Shown here: positions 25,431-33,432 of the stretch, one piece after another
Position numbering within the stretch: the first letter of the stretch is position 1
Layout of the letters: each line of letters begins with the position of its first letter
Assembly (NCBI RefSeq): GCF_023227765.1
Contig: NZ_JALKBZ010000026.1
Location: 1 to 36,916 of the forward strand
Source: Fuchsiella alkaliacetigena
Lineage (GTDB): Bacteria > Bacillota > Halanaerobiia > Halobacteroidales > Acetohalobiaceae
DNA length: 36,916 nucleotides
Direction: 5' to 3'
The notes under the pieces: model-generated
The model's database searches: none
The model's input: the letters and a program-made list of their open reading frames with translations, nothing else
What the model was told of the DNA's origin: nothing
Position numbers and translations under genes: made by a program

Positions 25431-25904
25431 TTAAATCTCCGCCGTATCAAACTGAGCAATCAAATATAAAGCTCCAATCAACCCAGCGTGAATAGTTAAA
25501 GAAAGCAGATAACTAAAGACTAAATTCCAATTATTTAAGGTCAGCATCTGATTAAGAGTTAATAGATACTGTACTAGAGCTGCTGCTAAAGGAAAAGCCA
25601 ATAGAGTACCGATATTCATAGAAGCATCGCTATTAATTATCAAGTAAGCAAAGATAATTATTACTGGAGTCCAAGCAGCAGATAATAGAATAGGAATACC
25701 AAAGAAATTAATTAGGTCTGCATTTTGAAAAATCCAAAATCCAAATACATTTTGCATTATATAGTTTAATGCTAGACCTATTCCAAAACCTCCGAAAATA
25801 CCAAAGAGCAATAGCTCTTTAATAGCTTCCCACTCTACTACTAAAAGCATCAAAATAGTTCCTAATAAAAGTAAAAAGGGCCCGGCTAAATTTGTTAATA
25901 TCAT
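25431..25904 (-). CDS. Hypothetical membrane protein with about five membrane segments
   Basis: This is a 157-residue hydrophobic protein that I cannot assign to a family. Membrane segments lie at about residues 7-25, 31-52, 62-85, 92-113 and 128-150, with very few charged residues (WEAIKE near 25-30 and INSDAS near 87). The start is taken at the ATG whose complement ends at 25904, six bases after AGAGGTG; a GTG nine bases further upstream would overlap that ribosome binding site. Its stop codon directly abuts a palindromic repeat element. The next gene is divergent. Confidence 0.65.
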   Translation of the reverse strand: MILTNLAGPFLLLLGTILMLLVVEWEAIKELLLFGIFGGFGIGLALNYIMQNVFGFWIFQNADLINFFGIPILLSAAWTPVIIIFAYLIINSDASMNIGTLLAFPLAAALVQYLLTLNQMLTLNNWNLVFSYLLSLTIHAGLIGALYLIAQFDTAEI

Positions 25905-26065
25905 TCTTATCACCTCTTAAATTAGTTTGAACTAGAGGTTATTTAATTATGTATTTTAAAGGGGATTTGGAGTTGATGGAGTAATAGATAATAAATTATT
26001 TTCAAAATTAAACACAGGAGTTTCCAGCAGAGAATATGATAATATTAGCAGAAAGGGGGAGGAAG

Positions 26066-27250
26066 ATGTTAAGAGAACGAATTTTGAAACTAGCAAAAAA
26101 GTTTGAAGCAGAAATAATTGAAATTCAGCGAAGTATTCATCAAAATCCTGAACTAGCTTTTGCTGAGGAAAATACAGCTAAGTTAGTTATTGATAAATTA
26201 AAAGAGCTGGGTTTAGAGCTAGAAACAGGATTGGCTAAAACCGGAGTCTGTGCTTTGCAAAAAAATAAAGGTGGAGCTGGAAAAACGATTTTATTGAGAG
26301 CAGATATGGATGCCTTACCTATACAGGAAGAAACTGGGCTGGACTATGCTTCTCAAAATTCTGGAGTCATGCATGCTTGTGGACATGATGCTCACGTAGC
26401 AATGCTGCTCGGGGCGGCTATGGTTTTAAATGAACTACAGGCTGAATTGAAAGGAAATATTAAGTTTCTCTTTCAACCTGCCGAAGAGCAGGAGGGAGGA
26501 GCAGCTAAAATGATTGAAGCGGACGTTTTAAAAGAACCAGAAGTTGATGCAGCTTTGGGTTTACACGTTTGGGGAGCTATTCCTAAAGGTGTAGTTCAGT
26601 GTAGAGCGGGCCCAGTAATGGCAGCCTCCGATCGTTTTTTTATCCGTATTCATGGTAAAGGTGGCCATGCTGCTCAGCCTCATAACTGCGTTGACCCGAT
26701 TCCTATAGCTGCTGAGGTGATCACTGCTTTACAAAATATTGTTAGTCGGCAGACTGATCCTTTGGAGCCTCTGGTTATTTCAGTCTGTCATCTTGAAGCT
26801 GGAGAAACGCATAATATCATTCCTAGTCAAGTTCTGCTCGAAGGAACGGTGAGAACCTTAAGTAGTCAGTTGAGAGAAAAAACACCTCAATTAATGGAGG
26901 ATACTATAGCTGGAACTGTTAAAACTCAGCGAGCTGACTATGACTTTGATTATCTACGTTATTTTCCTCCAGTAGTTAATGATTCACAGATGACAGAGTT
27001 ACTTAAAGAAGCTGCTAAAAAGGTATTAGCTGAGGATAAAGTAGAGAAGTTTCAAAAGCCTATTATGGCCGGTGAGGACTTTGCTTACTTTGCTCAGGCA
27101 GTGCCTGCTGTTTTATTCTTTTTAGGAATTGCTCCTTCGGCTGAAGAACAGATTACTCATCACCATCCGGAGTTTGTGGTTGATGAAGCTGTGTTAAAGG
27201 ATGGGGTTGCTGTTTTAGCTCAGACGGCAGTGGATTTTTTACAGAATTAG
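26066..27250 (+). CDS. M20-family N-acyl-amino-acid amidohydrolase
   Basis: This is a 394-residue zinc aminoacylase/carboxypeptidase of the M20D (hippurate hydrolase/IAA-amino acid hydrolase) type. Metal and catalytic landmarks are all present: RADMDALPIQEE, HACGHDAHVAMLLGAA, the EE pair in QPAEEQEGGA, GLHVWG, and MAGEDFAYF near the end. The lid/dimer domain lies around residues 180-290 (GKGGHAAQPH). It hydrolyses N-acyl amino acids; the exact acyl group is unknown. ATG 26066 follows GGGGGAGG by three to eight bases and is preferred to the upstream start at 26036. It is monocistronic, and the next transcription unit has its own promoter. Confidence 0.9.
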   Translation: MLRERILKLAKKFEAEIIEIQRSIHQNPELAFAEENTAKLVIDKLKELGLELETGLAKTGVCALQKNKGGAGKTILLRADMDALPIQEETGLDYASQNSGVMHACGHDAHVAMLLGAAMVLNELQAELKGNIKFLFQPAEEQEGGAAKMIEADVLKEPEVDAALGLHVWGAIPKGVVQCRAGPVMAASDRFFIRIHGKGGHAAQPHNCVDPIPIAAEVITALQNIVSRQTDPLEPLVISVCHLEAGETHNIIPSQVLLEGTVRTLSSQLREKTPQLMEDTIAGTVKTQRADYDFDYLRYFPPVVNDSQMTELLKEAAKKVLAEDKVEKFQKPIMAGEDFAYFAQAVPAVLFFLGIAPSAEEQITHHHPEFVVDEAVLKDGVAVLAQTAVDFLQN

Positions 27251-27273
27251 CGAGTAGTTAGTTAAAATTTTTA

Positions 27274-27302
27274 TTGACAATTTAAATTAGATCTGTTATA
27301 AT
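27274..27302 (+). promoter_or_regulatory. Promoter for the T-box/DAHP synthase transcription unit
   Basis: TTGACA (27274-27279) and TATAAT (27297-27302) with a 17-base spacer form a consensus promoter. No second promoter is evident before the second T-box. Confidence 0.85.
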
Positions 27303-27329
27303 ACTTTAAAATACAAATTAGGTATTAAA

Positions 27330-27608
27330 AACTAAGAAGGAGAAAAGTAGCTGTTAGCTATAATTATAGCGAGCTGGGGTTGGTGAGAGCCTGGTATTAT
27401 CAGTTAATAGTGAAACTTCGCTCTGGAGTTACTAGTTGAAACTTAAGTAGACTAAGTCGGCTGTCCTCCGTTATCTAGGGAAGAGGATATAAGGATTAAG
27501 TGATCTCGTATCCTGATTAAGTGGGTTGACTAAGTTAGTCAATCAAGCAGAATGGTAACGCGAATATTAAACTCTTCGCTTCTGAAATAGGAGGCGGGGA
27601 GTTTTTTT
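27330..27608 (+). promoter_or_regulatory. T-box leader 1, phenylalanine (UUC) specifier
   Basis: Stem I shows the S-turn AGTA at 27345-27348, AGCGAGC and the distal loop GGTTGGTGAGAGCC. The specifier TTC (27417-27419) sits directly before GCTCTGGAG, the position used in known T-boxes. The T-box sequence AGAATGGTAACGCG is at 27549-27562, with TGGT able to pair with an ACCA tRNA end, as expected for tRNA-Phe. A terminator follows (27570-27603 stem, T-run to 27608). Uncharged tRNA-Phe should favour readthrough. Confidence 0.88.
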
Positions 27609-27640
27609 GATTTCACTAAAAGTTAATAGGTATTTAAAGG

Positions 27641-27899
27641 CTAAGAAGGAGTTAAGTAGACTAAGACTTTTCTTTTTTAGAGAGGAGGTACCACTGGCTG
27701 TAAGTACCTCTAGAGAAGCTTTGTTCGAAATTTCGCTCTGGAGCTGTGTAGCTGAACTTAGTTTAGTAAGTTATGCCGGCAGCAAGGTCGTTATTCAAAC
27801 TAGTGGATTATGTAAATTTTTTTTGCATAGTTCAGTTAGGTTGGTACCACGGAATTTAACTACTCTGTTTCGTCCTAACAGCAGGCAGAGTAGTTTTTT
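27641..27899 (+). promoter_or_regulatory. T-box leader 2, phenylalanine (UUC) specifier, in tandem
   Basis: A second leader repeats the layout: GAAGGAGTTAAGTAG at its base, specifier TTC (27732-27734) again followed by GCTCTGGAG, the T-box sequence AGGTTGGTACCACGG (27838-27852), and a terminator, AACTACTCTG with CAGAGTAGTT, then T6 (27858-27899). The distal end of stem I differs from the standard GGTG-AGCC form seen in leader 1. The open frame at 27607-27918 merely overlaps this RNA and is not a gene. Confidence 0.85.
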
Positions 27900-27930
27900 G
27901 TATTTAATAAAAACTTAAGGAGTGATTAAA

Positions 27931-28743
27931 GTGTTAGCAGATTTGACAGTAGAAAAGCATCAACAGGTAGTGGAGGTAGCTGACTTGAAAATTGGTGGTG
28001 AGGAACTAGCAATAATGGCCGGGCCCTGCGCCGTGGAGAGCAAAAAACAGCTTTTAGAAACTGCTGTGGAGGTTAAAAAAAGAGGGGCTAAAATTTTACG
28101 CGGAGGTGCTTTTAAACCACGCACTTCACCTCATAGCTTTCAAGGCTTGGGTAAAAGAGGTCTAGAGATTTTAGCTACTGCGCGAGAGGAAACGGGATTG
28201 AAAATAGTGACCGAAGTATTGGACTCTGAAGATTTAGACTTAGTTAATCAGTACGCTGATATTCTCCAAGTTGGTTCTCGGAATATGCAGAACTTTGGCT
28301 TATTAAAGAAGTTAGGGCAGGTGGATACGCCGGTACTTTTAAAGCGTGGCTATGCTGCTACTATTAAGGAATGGTTATCGGCTGCTGAATATATAATTTC
28401 TTATGGAAATTCTCAGGTTATTCTCTGCGAAAGAGGAATTAGAACCTTTGAAACGGCTACTCGCAATACTTTAGATCTCAATGCTATTGCTTTGATTAAA
28501 GAAAAGACCGATTTGCCGATAATTATTGATCCTAGCCACGGGACTGGTCAAAGTAGTCTGGTAAAACCTTTAGCTAGAGCAGGTATTGGGGCCGGAGCTG
28601 ACGGGATAATTGTGGAGACTCATCCCCAACCTGAGCAAGCCCTTTGTGATGGACAGCAGTCTTTAACTCCAGAGGAGTTCGGCGATTTAATAGCAGATTT
28701 GAAAAGAGTAGCTGCGGCAGTAAATAAAAAGATAATTGCTTAA
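27931..28743 (+). CDS. aroF: 3-deoxy-7-phosphoheptulonate (DAHP) synthase
   Basis: This is a 270-residue enzyme that condenses phosphoenolpyruvate and erythrose 4-phosphate at the entry of the shikimate pathway. The type I-beta (AroA/KDO8P-like) features are clear: [60 protein letters not shown] and IIDPSHGTG. It lacks a fused chorismate mutase or ACT domain, so feedback control should come mainly from the two phenylalanine T-boxes upstream. GTG 27931 lies eight bases after AAGGAG; GTG 27922 overlaps the ribosome binding site and is not favoured. An MTAP-like gene follows. Confidence 0.93.
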   Translation: MLADLTVEKHQQVVEVADLKIGGEELAIMAGPCAVESKKQLLETAVEVKKRGAKILRGGAFKPRTSPHSFQGLGKRGLEILATAREETGLKIVTEVLDSEDLDLVNQYADILQVGSRNMQNFGLLKKLGQVDTPVLLKRGYAATIKEWLSAAEYIISYGNSQVILCERGIRTFETATRNTLDLNAIALIKEKTDLPIIIDPSHGTGQSSLVKPLARAGIGAGADGIIVETHPQPEQALCDGQQSLTPEEFGDLIADLKRVAAAVNKKIIA

Positions 28744-28796
28744 TTTTTTAAAGGAGTAGCTGAAACTGTATCGAATAACTATAATGATAGGAGTTG

Positions 28797-28817
28797 ATGG
28801 ATAAACAATGGCAGTAA
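28797..28817 (+). other. Possible six-codon mini-ORF overlapping the MTAP-like start
   Basis: ATG at 28797, three bases after AGGAG, reads MDKQWQ and stops at 28815-28817. It overlaps out of frame the ATG (28808) of the MTAP-like gene, whose own spacing from AGGAG is about 14 bases. Translational coupling is possible, or the arrangement may be accidental. Confidence 0.25.
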
Positions 28818-29653
28818 AAATTCCAGCAGCGGAGTTTGCGGTTATTGGTGGTTCTAGTACCTATGCTATAGACTTTCCGGAAAGTTTGGGCTTAGCAGAG
28901 GTAGAGGTTTTAAGGAAGGGTTTAGTTTTTGAAACTCCTTATGGGCAGAGCCCGGAGTTTAAGCTGTTTACAGTGGCTGGCAAGCGGGTTTTAACCTGTA
29001 AGATGCACGGTTGGCGAAAGTGGCAGGAGGATTTGAGTCGGGCCCGGGCCTCTCAACAGATTTTTTGGGTTTTTATGCAAGCAGGAGTTAAGAGGATTAT
29101 TGCCGAAGGTGGAGTAGGAGCTATCAATCATCTTTTAGAGCCTCGCGATATAGTAGTTCCTAGCGACTATATAGATCAGTCCTTGCGTAAAGATGTAGAC
29201 TTAAATCAAGGCTATCTATTAATGATGAGGCAGGCTATCTGCCCAGAACTACATCAAAACTTATATTCGCAGGCTAAAGATAACCCCTTAGGGAGAGCCT
29301 TTCAGCGAGGAAACTATGTGGTTACTGAGGGTAGGCACTTTGAAAGTCCGGCTGAAATTCAGCTTTATAAGCAAGGGGGCGGTGATGTAGTAGGACAGAC
29401 TCTATGTCCTGAAGTCTATTTAGCTCGGGAGATTGGAGCCTGTTATGCCGGAGTCTATTTAGTAGTTAATTATGCGGAAGGGATTGTGGAAGACTGGAGT
29501 CATGATGAATTAAAAGAGCTATTTCATAATCAGGGCCAGGTGATTGCCGAGATTATATTAAAAGCTATTAAAGATACGACGCTAGAGCAAAAGTGTAGTT
29601 GTAGTGATTTAAGAAAGGAAACGATGATTAAAGAAACTAATAGAGGTGAGTAG
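28808..29653 (+). CDS. MTAP/purine nucleoside phosphorylase-like protein
   Basis: This is a 281-residue member of the 5'-methylthioadenosine phosphorylase branch of nucleoside phosphorylases. The family landmarks are IGGSS near residue 14, EGGVGAINHLLEPRDIVVPSDYID, VVTEGRHFESPAEIQLYK and PEVYLAREIGACYAGVYLV. The usual phosphate/ribose segment RHGxxH is changed to KMHGWRKWQED, so the substrate may not be methylthioadenosine. A Cys pair near the C-terminus (CSCSD) is also present. The start is set by frame, although the ribosome binding site is 14 bases away. It lies 64 bases after DAHP synthase and before a DUF523 gene. Confidence 0.78.
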   Translation: MAVKIPAAEFAVIGGSSTYAIDFPESLGLAEVEVLRKGLVFETPYGQSPEFKLFTVAGKRVLTCKMHGWRKWQEDLSRARASQQIFWVFMQAGVKRIIAEGGVGAINHLLEPRDIVVPSDYIDQSLRKDVDLNQGYLLMMRQAICPELHQNLYSQAKDNPLGRAFQRGNYVVTEGRHFESPAEIQLYKQGGGDVVGQTLCPEVYLAREIGACYAGVYLVVNYAEGIVEDWSHDELKELFHNQGQVIAEIILKAIKDTTLEQKCSCSDLRKETMIKETNRGE

Positions 29654-29682
29654 TTAAATTAAATTTGAGGGGAGCAGCAAAG

Positions 29683-30147
29683 ATGATTATGGTAAGTTCC
29701 TGTTTATTAGGCTTTGATTGTAAGTATAATGGAGAAAATAATGAAAATGAACAGGTATTACAGCTATTTGAAAGAATGCAACTGATACCGGTCTGTCCGG
29801 AAAGTTTAGCCGAACTACCAACTCCGCGTCCCCCAGCTGAAATTCAAGGTGGAGATGGCAGCGATGTGTTAGCTGGTGAGGCTAAAGTAGTCGATAAACA
29901 GAACAGAGACTTAACTAGTGAGTTTATTGAAGGAGCCTATCAGGCCTTACAACAGGCTAGGGCTAATGGAGCTAACTTGGCTATTTTAAAAGCTAGGAGT
30001 CCCTCTTGTGCTAATAAGCAGATTTATGCTGGTAAGTTCAATGGTGAACTTAAGGAAGGTTTGGGAGTAACGGCTGCCTTATTTGAAAAGAATGGGATTC
30101 AAGTTTATAGTGAAGAAGAGATAAACGAAGTACTGAAAAAAATTTAA
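29683..30147 (+). CDS. DUF523 family protein
   Basis: This is a protein of about 154 residues of unknown function with the full DUF523 pattern: VSSCLLGFDCKYNG at the start, LIPVCPESLAELPTPRPPAEI, then LKARSPSCA. Conserved cysteines (residues 6, 12, about 40 and 112 of the mature numbering) hint at metal or cluster binding, which is an inference. ATG 29683 follows GAGGGGAG by eight bases. It is the last gene of the aroF unit and ends at a bidirectional terminator. Confidence 0.88.
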   Translation: MIMVSSCLLGFDCKYNGENNENEQVLQLFERMQLIPVCPESLAELPTPRPPAEIQGGDGSDVLAGEAKVVDKQNRDLTSEFIEGAYQALQQARANGANLAILKARSPSCANKQIYAGKFNGELKEGLGVTAALFEKNGIQVYSEEEINEVLKKI

Positions 30148-30152
30148 ATATA

Positions 30153-30184
30153 AAAAGTCAGGCGCTGATTAACGCCTGACTTCT
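30153..30184. terminator. Bidirectional terminator
   Basis: AAGTCAGGCG (30155-30164) pairs with CGCCTGACTT (30173-30182) across CTGATTAA. The A-rich left flank serves the minus-strand antiporter gene, while the right flank has only a short T stretch. Confidence 0.85.
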
Positions 30185-30188
30185 GATC

Positions 30189-31472
30189 TTAGTTATTAAT
30201 CTCCCCTGCTTGAATAATAGCATACTTGGTAGCTAAGGGCCCGAAGACCTCACTCAGCACACTAGTAAAAAGGATAATATTAAAGATCAGTAAAGCTATC
30301 TCAGGGGTACTAGCAAAATCCTGTTGTACTGTAAAAGCTAGAGCTAAGGATAAACCACTTTGCGATAAAAGTCCAAAACCTATATACTTTTTGATCTTTG
30401 TTTCGGCATTTACTAACTTAGCTCCTATATAAGCTCCGCCGATTTTACCGATAACTCTAGAGACTATATATACTCCAGCTATGAATAAAAAATAGGGAGA
30501 AGTTAGCGTAGAAAGCTTAATTTTAGCACCGGCTATGATAAAGAACATAGCGTAGAGCGGGGTAGTCATAGCTTCTACACTGGCAGCAATTCCTAATTTG
30601 CGGCGACTGAAGTTTCTATAGGCAAAGCCTACCGCCATATTAGTAATTAAAGGTGATAAATGTAGTAACAGTGATAAGGCTAAAGCTCCAGTTATTGTAG
30701 CCACTACCGTTAATATTTTTTTGGTTTTATCGTGAAAAGAGAGGATCATTTTTTGAGATAGATAGCCGATTATAAGTCCCATTACTACAGAACCTATTAT
30801 CTCCAGTAGTGGGGGTAAGAGAGTAGAGCTGAAAGTAACTTCTCCTACTCCAGAATGTTTAATTAAAGCAATGGGTTCTGCTAAACTGAAGATAATAAGT
30901 GTTACAGCATCTCCAATACCTACTACGGCCATAATTAATGAGGTAAGTAATCCTTCGGCTTGATACTCTTTTAAAACCATCACTGTAGAGCCAGGAGCGC
31001 TAGCAGTAGCAACTGCTCCTAAAATTAAGGCTACATAGATGGGCTGCCCAACTAGCACTATGGTAATTGTTACTAAGATGAAGGCTCCTAGTGCTTGAGC
31101 TACCACAATTAAAAATATCTTCTGTCCTAAATTTTTAAAGATCTTAACTGATAGCTCAGTACCAATAGTAAAGGCAATAAAGCCTAGAGCTAAATCAGCT
31201 ACATAACTGAAGTTAGTTAACGTAAAAGCGTACCAATCTTTTTGCTCACCAGATAAGAAAGGTAAACGACGAATAAGACTGATACTAAGTAAGATTCCTA
31301 AAAAGACATAACCTACTATAATAGGCATCTTGATTTTCTTAGTAAATAGAACTGCTAGTAAGCCAAAGGCCATCAGTAGTGCTATTACATAAACTGCTTT
31401 GTCGCTGCTTTGATTGGCAATTAACCATTGTTGAACTTCGTTTAAAGTATTAATGGGGACTAGATTTATCAT
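30189..31472 (-). CDS. Monovalent cation/proton antiporter (CPA family)
   Basis: This is a 427-residue transporter with about twelve membrane segments and no cytoplasmic NAD-binding tail. The family core includes MPIIVGYVFLGILL, LALGFIAFTIGTEL, ATASAPGSTVMVLKEYQAEG and AVVGIGDAVTLIIFSL. The ion-binding site shows a single Asp (GIGDAV) where many CPA proteins have an Asp pair or Asn-Asp; this may mean electroneutral exchange, which is an inference. Na+ or K+ against H+ is the likely exchange, suited to a salty habitat. AGAGGTAGGGG precedes the start, which lies inside the end of a CBS mini-gene (23-base overlap), so the two are translationally coupled. Confidence 0.85.
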   Translation of the reverse strand: MINLVPINTLNEVQQWLIANQSSDKAVYVIALLMAFGLLAVLFTKKIKMPIIVGYVFLGILLSISLIRRLPFLSGEQKDWYAFTLTNFSYVADLALGFIAFTIGTELSVKIFKNLGQKIFLIVVAQALGAFILVTITIVLVGQPIYVALILGAVATASAPGSTVMVLKEYQAEGLLTSLIMAVVGIGDAVTLIIFSLAEPIALIKHSGVGEVTFSSTLLPPLLEIIGSVVMGLIIGYLSQKMILSFHDKTKKILTVVATITGALALSLLLHLSPLITNMAVGFAYRNFSRRKLGIAASVEAMTTPLYAMFFIIAGAKIKLSTLTSPYFLFIAGVYIVSRVIGKIGGAYIGAKLVNAETKIKKYIGFGLLSQSGLSLALAFTVQQDFASTPEIALLIFNIILFTSVLSEVFGPLATKYAIIQAGEINN

Positions 31473-31644
31473 TTTTTTCCCCTACCTCTAATAGATAATA
31501 TAGCAGATCTGCTCGTGAAATATAACCTCTTAACTTGTTGTGATCGTTAACTACATATAAATAAGATTTATCATTATTTAACATTGTATTAGCTACATTA
31601 TCCATCTTATCCAGTTCCTTTACTGGCTCTGTTTTAATAGACAT
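31450..31644 (-). CDS. Single-CBS-motif mini-protein
   Basis: This 64-residue protein has one CBS unit (VKELDKMDNVANTMLNND, then LYVVNDHNKLRGYISRADLLYYLL). CBS motifs normally come in pairs, so it would have to dimerise to form a nucleotide site. Its end overlaps the antiporter start by 23 bases, which strongly suggests a regulatory subunit made in step with the antiporter. AAGGAGGTTGAAGAGTAC-like sequence ahead of the ATG is the ribosome binding site. It might instead be the C-terminal remnant of a larger CBS protein, but it has its own start and no upstream coding remains. Confidence 0.7.
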   Translation of the reverse strand: MSIKTEPVKELDKMDNVANTMLNNDKSYLYVVNDHNKLRGYISRADLLYYLLEVGEKNDKSSPH

Positions 31645-31846
31645 GTACTCTTCAACCTCCCTTTCCTTATATAACCACCTCGTTATATATTATATTTTAA
31701 TTCTAAAGCTAATTATATTAAAGTAGGGAAAGTTAGTATAAAAAAGGCTAGTTTTATTGATATTTATAATTAATAAGCCTTAAAAGAGGAGGAAGTTAGT
31801 TTTTGAAGAAATCCTTAAGTAAATAGCATTTAGGGAGTGTTAAGTG

Positions 31847-32305
31847 ATGAATATTGTACTTTATCAACCACAGATTCCACCTAATACCGGCAATATTGCT
31901 AGAACTTGTGCTTGTACGGGAGCTGCTTTGCACTTGATTAAACCTCTAGGCTTTTCTACCAATGAAAAGACTTTAAGGCGAGCCGGTTTAGATTATTGGC
32001 ATTTATTGGATGTTTATTATTATGATAGTTTATTAGAACTAATAGAAAAGTATTCAGATTATAACTTTTACTTTGCTACTAAGTTTGCTAAGCAGTTTTA
32101 TACAGAGGTGGAGTATAGTCAAAATGATTTTTTAGTATTTGGTAATGAAACAGCGGGTTTGCCTGCTAAGATTAGGGAGACTTATCAGGAGTATAATATT
32201 AGGATTCCTATGCTAGCAGAGGCCAGGGCTTTAAACTTAGCTAATGCTGTCAGTATTGTTCTTTATGAAGCTCTTAGACAGTTGCAATTTGTTGATTTGA
32301 GTTAA
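31847..32305 (+). CDS. trmL: tRNA (cytidine(34)-2'-O)-methyltransferase
   Basis: This is a 152-residue SPOUT (trefoil-knot) methyltransferase that 2'-O-methylates the wobble base of leucine tRNAs. TrmL landmarks are MNIVLYQPQIPPNTGNIART, LHLIKPLGF, RRAGLDYW, VFGNETAGLP and IPMLAEARALNLANAVSIVLYEALRQ. It is full length. ATG 31847 with GGGAG upstream is chosen over GTG 31844. It is monocistronic and divergent from the CBS/antiporter pair. A weak hairpin near 32309-32340 may end the transcript. Confidence 0.93.
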   Translation: MNIVLYQPQIPPNTGNIARTCACTGAALHLIKPLGFSTNEKTLRRAGLDYWHLLDVYYYDSLLELIEKYSDYNFYFATKFAKQFYTEVEYSQNDFLVFGNETAGLPAKIRETYQEYNIRIPMLAEARALNLANAVSIVLYEALRQLQFVDLS

Positions 32306-32460
32306 TAATAACTACTGTTGTTAATTTTAAACAGTTACTTGATATAAAATACAATAAATATGAATTTTTTCTCTAAAATGCAGGATTTTAAAGATGTATA
32401 TTTAAATACATGCTATAGTGAAGATTATTTATTCTCAAAAAATAATAGTAGTTTACTTCT

Positions 32461-32545
32461 AGGTAAGGGCATACTTATTGAAAGATAAGGACGCAAAACC
32501 ACGAGTCTAAGGGGTGATACTAAGACGGTCGGGTTGCCAGAGTTA
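32461..32545 (+). promoter_or_regulatory. Cyclic di-GMP-I (GEMM-I) riboswitch
   Basis: The aptamer landmarks are present in order: GGGCATACTTATTGAAAG (hairpin with GAAA loop), GGACGCAAAACC, then a second hairpin, GTCTAAGG ... CTAAGAC, and GGTCGGGTTGCC. This matches the GEMM-I consensus (GGACGCAAAGCC ... GGGTTGCC). A terminator follows at 32566. The segment 32509-32524 can pair with 32554-32570, a possible antiterminator. Confidence 0.9.
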
Positions 32546-32565
32546 GCTTAAGTTTAGTATTAGAG

Positions 32566-32602
32566 CCCTTATTCCTTTTATTAAGTAGGAATAAGGGTTT
32601 TT
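32566..32602 (+). terminator. Riboswitch expression-platform terminator
   Basis: CCCTTATTCCT (32566-32576) pairs with AGGAATAAGGG (32587-32597) and is followed by TTTTT. Confidence 0.88.
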
Positions 32603-32699
32603 ATGACTAGTTTTACATATAAATTATATAAGCTTTGTATGTATATTAACTAGCAGGGAGTAAGTACTCTTTATTTTAAATTTAGTTTTAGGGAGGTGA

Positions 32700-32723
32700 A
32701 TGATGCTACTAGCTGTGCTGTAG
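32700..32723 (+). other. Possible seven-codon leader peptide
   Basis: A strong ribosome binding site, GGGAGGTGA, leads into ATGATGCTACTAGCTGTGC and a stop, reading MMLLAVL. It lies between the riboswitch terminator and the MEDS gene. It is too short to judge by composition. Confidence 0.3.
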
Positions 32724-32789
32724 GTGCTTTTGGTCAAATCCTGATTAATTTTATCGTCAAACTAAGAATAACAAGGAGGGCTCCTATTT

Positions 32790-33371
32790 ATGAAATTTAA
32801 TGACTTTAAGGATTTTGAAGATGTTTTTGGTTTACATCCGGTGTTTTACTACTATGGTTTTGAACATCTATTAGTAAATATGATTCCTTATATAAAGCAG
32901 GGGCTTGAAAATGATGAATTGATTTATTTTTCCTGCGCTGATGATCTATATCAAAGGTTGGTGATTGAAAATTTAGATTTTAGGGAATCAATAGAACTTA
33001 AATCGATAATAGAGCTGTTAGCTAGTCATAAGTTTGGAGAGAAGAAAGGATTAGCGGAAAAGATCGAAAATTTAGTAGCAGCAGCTCAAGCAAGAGGGTA
33101 TAGTGGAATTCGTTGGGTTTGCCAGCCGGGTTATGTTATGCAGACTAATTCTAAAGAAGATTTTTTGAAATTGGAAGAGAACTTAAGCTCTGCTTTAAAG
33201 GATACTAAGCTTTCTTTACTCTGTATTTATGAATTTGAAGACTATCTAGAGGAAAAAGAATATATTGATCAAAAGGTAATTAATAAGTCACTGGCTACTC
33301 ATGAGTATTTATTGAATCAATTTAGCTTAAAGAAAAATGATCTTTATAGTGAGTGTCAGCAAGAAATTTAA
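32790..33371 (+). CDS. MEDS-domain-like sensory protein under c-di-GMP riboswitch control
   Basis: This is a 193-residue soluble protein. The pattern FYYYGFEHLLVNMIPYIKQG, then ARGYSGIRWVCQPGYVM, then a LCIYEFEDY ending, resembles the MEDS (methanogen/methylotroph DcmR sensory) domain, a ligand- or cofactor-sensing module. The match is by eye and moderate. No DNA-binding or enzymatic domain is fused to it, so it may be a stand-alone sensor or adaptor. AAGGAGGG precedes the ATG; the ribosome binding site is partly self-complementary with the following CTCCT. The leader contains a c-di-GMP-I riboswitch and terminator. A DUF362 gene follows after 61 bases. Confidence 0.6.
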   Translation: MKFNDFKDFEDVFGLHPVFYYYGFEHLLVNMIPYIKQGLENDELIYFSCADDLYQRLVIENLDFRESIELKSIIELLASHKFGEKKGLAEKIENLVAAAQARGYSGIRWVCQPGYVMQTNSKEDFLKLEENLSSALKDTKLSLLCIYEFEDYLEEKEYIDQKVINKSLATHEYLLNQFSLKKNDLYSECQQEI

Positions 33372-33432
33372 GTAGAATTTATTAGTCCAGAGTAGGGTAA
33401 GATAAAGAAAACTCTATTCTGGAGGGATAGAT

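Noticed and set aside
27607-27918. 103-codon open frame before DAHP synthase
   Set aside because: It begins inside the first T-box terminator and runs through the whole second T-box. It has no ribosome binding site and no protein-like character.
31803-31826. Seven-codon TTG-started frame (MKKSLSK) ahead of trmL
   Set aside because: It has a TTG start, chance length and no further support beyond a purine-rich stretch.
32396-32416. ATGTAT/ATACAT inverted repeat next to TATAGT upstream of the riboswitch
   Set aside because: It could be an operator at a promoter, but spacing to any -35 is poor and such AT palindromes are frequent here.
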